Shown in pieces: positions 9,197-16,959 of a stretch of 64,000 nt of DNA. The notes beneath the pieces were generated by a model. The model was not told the origin of the DNA, made no database searches, and saw nothing but the letters and a program-made list of their open reading frames with translations. This stretch comes from an uncultured Porphyromonadaceae bacterium. Lineage in GTDB: Bacteria > Bacteroidota > Bacteroidia > Bacteroidales > Muribaculaceae. The DNA is taken from contig USMC01000004.1 of assembly GCA_900555715.1 (NCBI GenBank), positions 36,181-100,180 of the forward strand, in the 5' to 3' direction. Position numbers and translations under genes: made by a program. Position 1 is the first letter of the stretch. Each line of letters begins with the position of its first letter.

Positions 9197-10765
9197 ATGC
9201 TCAGCGAACATTTAAAACTTCTCATACGTCGCGAAAGCAAGGAAGTCGTCGGTCGCAGCGGGACAAACCTGTGGCTACTCGCCTTAGTGCTCACGGCAAT
9301 GTTTGTATCCATCGCTTTCAGCAACGGATCGCTGCAATATCTGTCGTATAAGATGAACGACCCATTCACCAACTGGGTAAGCATTCCTAACATGCGCGCA
9401 GGTGATGAATTCGACAGGTTCCATGCGTCAATTCAGGAGACAGAAGTTCAGGATCACTACGGCTTCGGCGATGTCCAGCTCGACCGTCAGTATTCTCTCT
9501 CTTTCGTAGGCGCTGACGAGCATAGCCATTATCTTCAGAGCCGTTTCTTCGGTAATCTTGACAGCGAACTTATCAAGGCAATCCTCAGCGAGGACAATGT
9601 TGTCGGCGGTGCTGCCATTGACTACAATAAACTGTACAGTTCCACTGTCGGTTTCATCATCACGGAAGATGTTCTTAATAAGCTAAGCTACAAGGCAGAC
9701 AGCATCCCCGCCTATGTCAGCTACTATTCATACAGCCCGAATGCCGATACTCTCGGCGTGAAGCTTATCGAAAACAAGTTTGCCGAAGCTCCTATGCCGG
9801 TACTCGGTGTAGTAAAGCGCTTGCCCAACAATATGGATATGGTAGCCGCGCGCTATTTCATCGAGCAGTACTACAATAACGATCCGTATACTTTCGACCT
9901 CAACAACCTCGATTATCAGCGCTCGCTGATATTCTTCGCGGACGCCGGTGTTAGCAAGGACGACCTTCTCGCTGCCGCCCGTGAGGTGGTGCCCGATTCT
10001 CTCAAAGACGCCATATCGGTCTATCCCAATCCGGATAACGCCTATCCGCACCTCGAAAGCTGGAAACCGGGCGAAATCTTCACTTTCGGCATCGAAGGTG
10101 TCAATCTTCTCCCCACACAGCTTATCCAGGACATCGCCGCAGGTATTGAGAAGCATTTCGAGGGCAAGAACGACGTCACACGCCTGTTCGACTACAAGGG
10201 TTCCGACCATTCCCTGCCAAGCGACGACTTTATATCTGTCAACTTCAGCACTCTCGACTCTATCCGAGCCTTCGAGAAGTATGCGAAGGATAATTTCAAC
10301 GTGCGCATAGAGATGTCGCAGGTCAATGCCAAGGAGAACTTCAACGCCGTTTCCGTGATGGCAAACATTCTCTCGTGGGCTATGATTGTTTTCTCGATGG
10401 TTTGCATCGTTATGTTTATCATCAACATGCTTCAGAGCTATTTCCAGAAGGTAAAGCGCAATATAGGCACATTCAAGGCCTTCGGCATCAGCTCAGGTTC
10501 GCTCGTGGCGGTCTATTCGCTCATCATAGTGTGCATCGTCACCGCCGCCATTGTGATAGCCCTTGCCGTGGCATGGCTCACTCAGGAGCTTCTGCCTCTT
10601 CTCGGCGTGATGAAGGACGGTACGTTCAACTATCTGTCGCTGTGGAGCATGAAGACCGTATGGTCCATAGTAATCGTAATTGTCGCAACGCTTGTGACAG
10701 TACGCCTCGTTATGGGACGTCTTCTCCACCGCACTCCCGGCGACCTCATCTACGACCGCAACTGA
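9197..10765 (+). CDS. FtsX/MacB-like ABC permease
   Basis: 522 residues. There is one transmembrane helix near residues 27-45, a large periplasmic domain of about 340 residues, and three C-terminal helices (about 390-413, 435-465 and 480-505). This four-helix layout is that of FtsX/LolC/MacB permeases. The loop after the first C-terminal helix contains FQKVKRNIGTFKAFGIS, the usual coupling region of this family. It is encoded 5 bases after its ATPase and 13 before the kinase gene. The periplasmic domain is a likely contact point for the exported vWA and other secreted proteins of the cluster; that is inference from gene order. Confidence 0.88.
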   Translation: MLSEHLKLLIRRESKEVVGRSGTNLWLLALVLTAMFVSIAFSNGSLQYLSYKMNDPFTNWVSIPNMRAGDEFDRFHASIQETEVQDHYGFGDVQLDRQYSLSFVGADEHSHYLQSRFFGNLDSELIKAILSEDNVVGGAAIDYNKLYSSTVGFIITEDVLNKLSYKADSIPAYVSYYSYSPNADTLGVKLIENKFAEAPMPVLGVVKRLPNNMDMVAARYFIEQYYNNDPYTFDLNNLDYQRSLIFFADAGVSKDDLLAAAREVVPDSLKDAISVYPNPDNAYPHLESWKPGEIFTFGIEGVNLLPTQLIQDIAAGIEKHFEGKNDVTRLFDYKGSDHSLPSDDFISVNFSTLDSIRAFEKYAKDNFNVRIEMSQVNAKENFNAVSVMANILSWAMIVFSMVCIVMFIINMLQSYFQKVKRNIGTFKAFGISSGSLVAVYSLIIVCIVTAAIVIALAVAWLTQELLPLLGVMKDGTFNYLSLWSMKTVWSIVIVIVATLVTVRLVMGRLLHRTPGDLIYDRN

Positions 10766-10778
10766 TATCTCTCCCGCC

Positions 10779-11741
10779 ATGCCTACACCTTACAGAATCC
10801 CCGTCCCGCAGATGAACGACAACATTGCCGTCTATGGCAACCGCGTCTATCTCAACGGCGGCATGAAGCGCTACTACGTCTACGACGCCATGAAGGGCGT
10901 CATCGGGCGTGGAGGCATGGGCGAGGTATACCATGGCTACGACTGCCGCACCGGTGAGCCTGTGGCGATAAAGAAACTCTATACACGCTATTGCAACGTG
11001 CCGTCGTTCAGGCAGAAAGCCCGTCAGGAGTCGAATCTTGTGTTCAGCCATAAGAATATTGTCGAAATGCTGGGCTACTGCGAGTTTCGCGACGGTCGAG
11101 GACCTATATTTGTCATTTCGAGCTATGTGCCCGGCGACAACGCCGATACATATATCGAAAAGCAGGGCAGTGTGTTTCTTGGTCCGGACCGCGCAGAGAA
11201 GATTATCAGGCTTCTTATGCCGATTCTCGACGCGCTGGAGTTTCTGCACCGTCAGAGAATCTACCATCTCGACATCAAACCGACGAACATTATGATAGAC
11301 CGTTTCAGCACGGCGCGTCTGATGGACCTCGGACTTGCCAACACCACGATGGCAACAGCCGGCTTCGGCGAGAATGAATTCGGAGTGCTCGGCACGCCGC
11401 GTTTTGCAGCTCCAGAGCAGTTCAACATCCCCGGTCACCCGTCGAAAGTCGATGCCACGTCCGACCTCTACGAGTTTGCCGTGACGCTCTATGAGCTCAT
11501 CACAACACGCAATCCCTTCGAGGGCGACAACTTCCGCGATACGGCAGACAGGCATTTCCACGGCTATCTCAGTGCCGACGACGCCATTCCAGACGCCGTT
11601 CTCACCGTTCTGCAGAAAGCCACCGAAGTGCAGCAGAACCGCCGCTATCCCACTGCCGCAGCTTTGCGGAGCGCACTTGCCGAGGCGCTTGTTCCCAAGA
11701 AGAAAAAATGGAATCCACTGAGTTTTCTAAATAAGATTTAA
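10779..11741 (+). CDS. Serine/threonine protein kinase (Hanks type), soluble
   Basis: 320 residues, one kinase domain from about residue 35 to 305. Visible motifs: Gly loop GRGGMGEVY (43-51), ATP-binding Lys65 (VAIKK), helix-C Glu84 (RQESN), catalytic loop HLDIKPTN (163-170) with Asp165, metal site D183-L-G, and APEQ (211-214). The residue before the catalytic Asp is Leu rather than Arg, making this a non-RD kinase, and DFG is DLG. All catalytic residues are present, so it is probably active. I see no transmembrane helix, unlike PpkA or PknB, so sensing must come through a partner. It lies just before the PP2C and FHA genes, the classic kinase/phosphatase/reader set. An alternative start is Met12. 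Confidence 0.93.
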   Translation: MPTPYRIPVPQMNDNIAVYGNRVYLNGGMKRYYVYDAMKGVIGRGGMGEVYHGYDCRTGEPVAIKKLYTRYCNVPSFRQKARQESNLVFSHKNIVEMLGYCEFRDGRGPIFVISSYVPGDNADTYIEKQGSVFLGPDRAEKIIRLLMPILDALEFLHRQRIYHLDIKPTNIMIDRFSTARLMDLGLANTTMATAGFGENEFGVLGTPRFAAPEQFNIPGHPSKVDATSDLYEFAVTLYELITTRNPFEGDNFRDTADRHFHGYLSADDAIPDAVLTVLQKATEVQQNRRYPTAAALRSALAEALVPKKKKWNPLSFLNKI

Positions 11742-11761
11742 AACACATCATTATACAGTAA

Positions 11762-13297
11762 ATGAGTACAATCACCACAGAACTGCCTTTCAAAGGCGTG
11801 ATGACGTCATTCATCGGAGGACGTGCTGAAAATCAGGACACCTGCGGTTCTACCGAGACCTCCCGTGGTCTGCTCGTCGTAGTATGCGATGGCATGGGCG
11901 GCGGACCGGCAGGAAAGACTGCGTCGTCGCTGGCAGTAGCCACTATATTTGCATATTTCCAGAACGCCGATGCACTCAGCGAAGAAGAAAAGACGGCAGA
12001 TGACGCCACATTCCTCCGCACCGCCGTCTGCAAGGCTAACAAGGCGTTGCGCGACAAGATTGCAGAGGTGCCCGCCTGCGACGGCATGGGAACGACTGTT
12101 GTCGCCGTTCTGCTCAAAGACGGAAAAGCGACGATAGCCCATGTTGGCGACAGCCGTGTCTACCAGCTGCGGAAGCGTAAGTTCGTTTTCCGGACCGCCG
12201 ACCACTCGCTCGTGGCTGAAATGGTGCGCAGCGGCAAACTCAATGAGGAGCAGGCACGCACGTCGGCGAATTCAAACATTATCACGCGCGCGCTCGGAGT
12301 CAAAGACGAGGTTGAAGTCGATATCGACAGCGAGAACTATCAGAAAGGCGACCGTTTTGTGCTCTGTACTGACGGTGTGTGGGGTTCTATGCCGCAGAAT
12401 GATCTTGTCAAGATGTTCACCGAGGACAAATCTATCGACACTACCGTTTCCAAGGTCAACTCGGCTGTAGAGAATGCCGGCAGGGACAAAGGCGGCAAGC
12501 ACGACAACTATACGCAGATCATTGTCGACTGCCTCGGTGAGACACCGGCGGGAGCTGATGGTGAAGCTGAAAAACCGGAAACTCCCACCGACGCCCGCAA
12601 GCAGAGAATGAAGCGATTGATTTTCGTCTTTGCCCTTCTTGCAGTAGTCATTGCCTGGGGTGCGTTCTATTTCGCTCATAATCCCATTGGTGGAAACGAC
12701 GAAAAAACCGAAACCTCCGCGCCGAAAGACTCTTCCGATAACAAAGAAAAAGTTACTACCGAAGAGGATAGTAAAAAGGTTGAGGGCACTCAGGACGTGA
12801 AGGAGGAAGTGAAAAAAGAGGAAAGCACTCCCGAGACTAAAGTGGTTGGTAATGATGTCGCCGCCACTCAGGCAGCTAAGCCTGAATCGCCGGAGGCAAC
12901 TGCCGCTCAAACGTCAAAATCAGAAGACGGCAAGGCAGAGGTGGCTAACCCAACACCGAAGGAATCAACCGACACTGCCACCACTGTGCTTGGAAAATTA
13001 AATGGCGTAGTTGAAAATCTTAATAATTTATCTTCTGAATTCGGAAATGGTAAGTCTGTCGAGGAAATGAAACATCAGATAGACGAGGTGAAAGGAAGTC
13101 TTGAATCATTGAGGACGGGTTATTGGAACTTCTTCGAGGAAGGTGAAAGGATGCTTCTTTTTACCAAAAGTAAAGAAAGATACGGAGCGCTTCAGGCAAT
13201 GTCGGATAAGAACCTTAATAAGGGCGGCGCTATCGAAATTATCCTTAAGGAAGTCAACGACGCCATAAAGTCAATAAAAGAAAGAAAAAATAAATAA
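11762..13297 (+). CDS. PP2C-family protein phosphatase with membrane anchor
   Basis: 511 residues. The PP2C domain covers residues ~10-260 with RAENQD (21-26), VCDGMGGG (42-48), DGMGTT (107-112), HVGDSRVY (127-134), CTDGVWG (202-208) and HDNYT (247-251), giving the metal-binding Asp set of an active PPM phosphatase. A transmembrane helix at about 286-305 follows. The rest (~200 residues) is Glu/Lys/Thr/Ser-rich and low complexity, ending in a helical, possibly coiled segment that should be periplasmic. The bacterial partner of this family reverses Hanks-kinase phosphorylation. Tethering by a C-terminal anchor with a long outside tail is unusual and suggests input from the envelope. Confidence 0.93.
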   Translation: MSTITTELPFKGVMTSFIGGRAENQDTCGSTETSRGLLVVVCDGMGGGPAGKTASSLAVATIFAYFQNADALSEEEKTADDATFLRTAVCKANKALRDKIAEVPACDGMGTTVVAVLLKDGKATIAHVGDSRVYQLRKRKFVFRTADHSLVAEMVRSGKLNEEQARTSANSNIITRALGVKDEVEVDIDSENYQKGDRFVLCTDGVWGSMPQNDLVKMFTEDKSIDTTVSKVNSAVENAGRDKGGKHDNYTQIIVDCLGETPAGADGEAEKPETPTDARKQRMKRLIFVFALLAVVIAWGAFYFAHNPIGGNDEKTETSAPKDSSDNKEKVTTEEDSKKVEGTQDVKEEVKKEESTPETKVVGNDVAATQAAKPESPEATAAQTSKSEDGKAEVANPTPKESTDTATTVLGKLNGVVENLNNLSSEFGNGKSVEEMKHQIDEVKGSLESLRTGYWNFFEEGERMLLFTKSKERYGALQAMSDKNLNKGGAIEIILKEVNDAIKSIKERKNK

Positions 13298-13305
13298 TAA
13301 TACCA

Positions 13306-14001
13306 ATGAAAAGAATCACAATCGGGCGTAGCGAGAACTGTACGATCTGCTACGATGCTAACGTTATCAGCCGCAACCATGCCCTGATCAACATATACCC
13401 CTCCGGCAAGTACGAAATTGTGAATATGGGCACCAACGGAACGCGTGTCAACGGCAACCGTGTAGCCAACGGGCAGCGTTATCCGCTCAAGCGCGGCGAT
13501 ACGGTCGTTTTTGCAGACCAGTGCCATCTCGACTGGGATCTTGTTCCCGATCCGATGAAGCCCTGGCGCATCACCGGATATGTCGTTGCAGGCGCTATTG
13601 TTCTTGGTCTTCTTGGGTTCGGAGCAAAATGGGCTGTTGATAAATACTCGCCAAGCATCAGCTCTGACGAGACTATAGAGGCGCCGGCTCCAGCTACCCA
13701 ATCTGACAAGAGCGAAGAAAATAAGGAGTCAGAAGATAAAGAAAAGCAGGAGAATCCTGAAAAGACTCAGGAAAATGAAGGGTCTGACGAAAAAGCCTCG
13801 CCTTGGCGTCTGCTGGGGAAAGACCGTCAGGATAAATCCGACAAAGATAAGACTGAGGATAAATCCGACAAGAACAAATCCGACAAGAATAAGTCCGGCA
13901 AAGATAAGTCCGACAAAAACAAGGACAATAATAAAAATAAAAACGACAAGAAGTCCAACGACAAAAAGGCTGAGACCGAAGAGAATACAGACTTCCGTTA
14001 A
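13306..14001 (+). CDS. FHA-domain membrane protein with charged repeat tail
   Basis: 231 residues. The N-terminal FHA domain (residues ~1-80) shows the phosphothreonine-reader signature: G7-R8, S22-x-x-H25 and N44-G45 (TNGTRVNG). A transmembrane helix lies at about 89-111. The remaining ~120 residues are almost entirely Lys, Asp, Ser, Asn and Glu, with a DKSDKNK-type repeat encoded at 13831-13959. FHA domains bind phospho-Thr on partners such as kinases. The cytoplasmic FHA head with a highly charged outside tail could bring a phosphorylated partner to the inner membrane or touch peptidoglycan. It starts 8 bases after the phosphatase gene. Confidence 0.9.
   Translation: MKRITIGRSENCTICYDANVISRNHALINIYPSGKYEIVNMGTNGTRVNGNRVANGQRYPLKRGDTVVFADQCHLDWDLVPDPMKPWRITGYVVAGAIVLGLLGFGAKWAVDKYSPSISSDETIEAPAPATQSDKSEENKESEDKEKQENPEKTQENEGSDEKASPWRLLGKDRQDKSDKDKTEDKSDKNKSDKNKSGKDKSDKNKDNNKNKNDKKSNDKKAETEENTDFR
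13831..13959 (+). repeat. Short degenerate repeat encoding DKSDKNK-type units
   Basis: Within the 3' part of the FHA gene, units close to GATAAATCCGACAAG recur with small changes. They encode Lys/Asp/Ser/Asn-rich heptads. The units are multiples of three bases, so gain or loss of a unit would change tail length without breaking the frame. Confidence 0.7.
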
Positions 14002-14043
14002 TTTAATGATTATTCATATTATAAACCAATAAATATCAAAGCA

Positions 14044-15603
14044 ATGAGACTTTACAAAGTAGGCAGTTCTCCATCCTGCGACATTGTCGTCAACAATGAG
14101 TATGTGAGCACACATCATGCCGACATCACCGTTCTCGACAGCGGCGAGGTCCTCATCGAAGATAAAGGCAGCCGCAACGGCACCTTCATCGGAGTCAACA
14201 AAAAGCGTCTTGAGCCCGGACAGGAATATCCCATCACCCGCGGCGAACGCGTCATGCTCGGCAACGAGCCCCTGCGCTGGGACAAGATTCCCGGCCCGAC
14301 AATGCACCCCAAGGCAAAACGCGTCGTAAACATCGGTTCAAGTCAGCGCAACGACATTGTCATTCCCGGTAATGCCGTGAGTCGCTATCATGCAGTTCTC
14401 GTCATCGACAAAGACAATAAAGCCACTATCACTGACAACAAGAGCACCAACGGCACAAAAGTGAACGGTCAGAAGATCATGGCAGGTCGTCCTACCCCTA
14501 TCAAGCGCGGCGACAATGTTATCGTAGGCGAGGAAGACATCACATCGCGCCTTGAAGAATACCTTCCCAATAATAACGGAGGCAAGATCGCTCTCAGAAT
14601 TGCTGCTGCAATTCTCGTACTTGCTGTTATCGGTGGTGGAGTATGGTGGGCAATGAACAATTTATTCTCCAAACAGGTTAATGAATCCGCTATTGTGATG
14701 GTTCGCAATGTATATCATTACAATATCGAACCGAAGGATAATCCTTATAAACTGCCGCTCCACCTCGAATCGGATAAATATGCCATCACAGGCACCGGCT
14801 TTTTCATTGATGAAGAAGGTCGTATCGGTACAGCCCGCCACGTCGCAATGCCATGGCTTGAAGAATATCAGGAAGCAAACGCCTGGACACAGCTCAAGAT
14901 TAAGGATGAACTCGAACAGGCATGGAATGACATGATGAACGACATTCCCACTTCTCTCACTTATGAAGAATACGAAAGTCTCAGCGGTACTACAAACGCT
15001 TTCTGGAAAGCTGTTAAATCGCAGGGCGGTGATTATCGTGGTGTCAACACAATCCTGAGACAACTTCATCAGACCACTCCTGAGGTCACTGGTGAATCGG
15101 ATATTATTTCAATCGCATATCCCAACCGCCACTATACCACATTCGACGAGTTCTCCAACGCTGTGTTTGTTGCAGAATCCGGCACAAAGGACAAAGACGT
15201 TGCAATTATTCAGCTCAACACCAAGGAAACTCCCGACAAGGTGATGAAAGGCGGAATCTTTGATATCGCTAATTTCCACCTTACCAAGCCGGAGATTCAG
15301 AAAGATGTTCTCCAGTTCACAGGTTTCCCCGAAGGTCTTGCCCGCACATTCGACGAGCACTTCAAATCGAGCACCAATGTGCCCACAACCTATCAGGGCA
15401 AGGTTAGTCGTAATGTCGATCCTTTCTGCTTTGAGATTCAGGCCAACACTACCGGTGGCGCCAGCGGTTCGCCCGTCTATATGGGCGGTAAGCTCTACGG
15501 CGTTGTATCTACCGTCTACAAACGCGGCGACGGTACCGGCATCGTTCCTGCCAAGTGGCTCAAAGAGCTCTACGACAATTCGGTAATGCCTTATCGCGAA
15601 TAA
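14044..15603 (+). CDS. Tandem-FHA transmembrane trypsin-like serine protease
   Basis: 519 residues. FHA 1 (about 1-80): GSS at 7-9, S22-T-H-H25, RNG at 44-46. FHA 2 (about 92-165): GSS at 98-100, S113-R-Y-H116, TNG at 135-137. In both, the usual Gly-Arg is Gly-Ser. A transmembrane helix follows at about 183-203. The outer part is a trypsin/DegP-like protease domain with likely triad His266 (TARHV), Asp385 (KDVAI) and Ser474 (GGASGSPV). An insert of about 100 helical residues separates His from Asp. I infer that phospho-Thr binding inside the cell could control proteolysis in the periplasm. Fusion of FHA readers to a protease across a membrane is rare. No PDZ domain is seen. Confidence 0.88.
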   Translation: MRLYKVGSSPSCDIVVNNEYVSTHHADITVLDSGEVLIEDKGSRNGTFIGVNKKRLEPGQEYPITRGERVMLGNEPLRWDKIPGPTMHPKAKRVVNIGSSQRNDIVIPGNAVSRYHAVLVIDKDNKATITDNKSTNGTKVNGQKIMAGRPTPIKRGDNVIVGEEDITSRLEEYLPNNNGGKIALRIAAAILVLAVIGGGVWWAMNNLFSKQVNESAIVMVRNVYHYNIEPKDNPYKLPLHLESDKYAITGTGFFIDEEGRIGTARHVAMPWLEEYQEANAWTQLKIKDELEQAWNDMMNDIPTSLTYEEYESLSGTTNAFWKAVKSQGGDYRGVNTILRQLHQTTPEVTGESDIISIAYPNRHYTTFDEFSNAVFVAESGTKDKDVAIIQLNTKETPDKVMKGGIFDIANFHLTKPEIQKDVLQFTGFPEGLARTFDEHFKSSTNVPTTYQGKVSRNVDPFCFEIQANTTGGASGSPVYMGGKLYGVVSTVYKRGDGTGIVPAKWLKELYDNSVMPYRE

Positions 15604-15604
15604 T

Positions 15605-16897
15605 ATGAAAAAACTGCTTTTAGCAGCCATCGCAGCATCCGCTGTCCTGCCCTGCATGGGGCAGGCTACGCTGGTGCTGAAAAACGGCTCCAGGATCTAC
15701 GGCAATGTCTCTAACGACGATTTCGCAAACAGCGTGGTGACTTTTTCCGCCGATTCCGCCGTCGTTGTTGACACGATGAGCTATTCTGCTCCGGTGGTGC
15801 GTGCTCTGTCGTCGCTCAACGACGCCTGGCAGAACTGGTTTGCCGGCAATGCGCGCAGGGTGTTTACTCACAACAATGCCCCGAGCGCTTACATCGGCAA
15901 GGTGAGCTGTATGCAGGACGAGAACCGCCCGTTCAACGGTGAGGCTGTTATCCTTGAGAACGGCAATGGCAAAGTGAAGTTTTTCGTCACAGGACTGTAT
16001 ACCACGGAAGTCAATAAGCGTCTTATCGATCATTTCGAATATGCCGAGCGCGACCCGCTGGCTCTCACCGGCGTTATTGATGAGGTTGTTACAGTCGACA
16101 ACGAAGTTATCACCGGTCAGATAGTGGCAAAGTATACCGCCGGTATCGTTGTACGCACAGAAAACGGTGTCGACAATTTCATACCCTTCGAGAATGTGAT
16201 GCTTACGCGCATTGTTCCTTTCAATGTCAATTATCCTCTCAAAGACCAGGTGCGCTATCATTCGCGCCTGAACTATAAGAACGGAAAGACAAACAACGAA
16301 GTTACAGGCATCATTCAGGAGGTTGTATACAAGCCCAAGAACGGTGCTAAACCGTATTACACGGTTCTCAATGCCGACGGAACGTCGTCCACCGACTATA
16401 ACTTCGAAGATGTCGATGGCATTAAGAGCGTGCGCAACAGTTCCTTTGTCGACAAGCGTGATGTTGTCATTAAAAAAGATGAAGTGCTTGTCGCAGGGAA
16501 GCCCGGAAAGAAGGTAACTCTCAAAGAGGGCAGCGACCGCTATGTGCTTCCCGATTCTGTCGAGTTTGTTGAGATTAAATTCAGCGACCTCAAGGATGCG
16601 CGTGTGCCTGTACACTACAAGAACACTCCCGATAATAATGAATTCTTCTTTGTTGAGCTGACTGTTCCTGTCGTGGAGAAGAAGAAGCCGGGTCTTTTCG
16701 GTGCTCCTAAGGTCACAGAACCCGAAGCTCCGTATGTGACATTTGCCAAGCTTCTCCGTGGCGGTTTCCGTGCCGAAGATCGTTTCGTAAGCCCCGCAAA
16801 CAATATTTCGGTGCAGTACGGACCTCTCAAGAAAGGCGGTCGCTATGTTCTTATCCGCAAGAGCGACCTCACGGCATATCCGATCGTTGTAAAGTAA
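15605..16897 (+). CDS. Secreted protein, last gene of the phospho-signalling cluster
   Basis: 430 residues with a signal peptide (MKKLLLAAIA..., cleavage near CMGQA). The mature protein starts with TLVLKNGSRIYGNVSN, and similar strand pairs recur (for example near DEVVTVDNEVITGQIVAKY and DQVRYHSRLNYKNGKTNNEVTGII), so it is probably made of small beta-rich repeats. I do not recognise the family. The start codon comes one base after the protease stop, so translation is likely coupled; the protein could be a substrate or partner of that protease. A strong hairpin terminator follows at 16923-16955. Confidence 0.75.
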   Translation: MKKLLLAAIAASAVLPCMGQATLVLKNGSRIYGNVSNDDFANSVVTFSADSAVVVDTMSYSAPVVRALSSLNDAWQNWFAGNARRVFTHNNAPSAYIGKVSCMQDENRPFNGEAVILENGNGKVKFFVTGLYTTEVNKRLIDHFEYAERDPLALTGVIDEVVTVDNEVITGQIVAKYTAGIVVRTENGVDNFIPFENVMLTRIVPFNVNYPLKDQVRYHSRLNYKNGKTNNEVTGIIQEVVYKPKNGAKPYYTVLNADGTSSTDYNFEDVDGIKSVRNSSFVDKRDVVIKKDEVLVAGKPGKKVTLKEGSDRYVLPDSVEFVEIKFSDLKDARVPVHYKNTPDNNEFFFVELTVPVVEKKKPGLFGAPKVTEPEAPYVTFAKLLRGGFRAEDRFVSPANNISVQYGPLKKGGRYVLIRKSDLTAYPIVVK

Positions 16898-16922
16898 GAA
16901 ACTTCTGAAAAACTCTCATAAC

Positions 16923-16955
16923 AAAGCGCGTAGCCACTCCGGCTATGCGCTTTTT
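16923..16955. terminator. Bidirectional intrinsic terminator between convergent operons
   Basis: A 13-bp stem (AAAGCGCGTAGCC with GGCTATGCGCTTT, one G-T pair) surrounds a 5-base loop and is followed by a T run. The other strand also shows a T run after the stem. It sits between the + strand cluster ending at 16897 and the - strand operon ending at 16960. Confidence 0.88.
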
Positions 16956-16959
16956 CTGT

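Noticed and set aside
2675..16897. The kinase cluster as part of a type VI secretion system
   Set aside because: No TssB/C, Hcp, VgrG, ClpV or membrane-complex genes are seen, so only the regulatory resemblance is reported.
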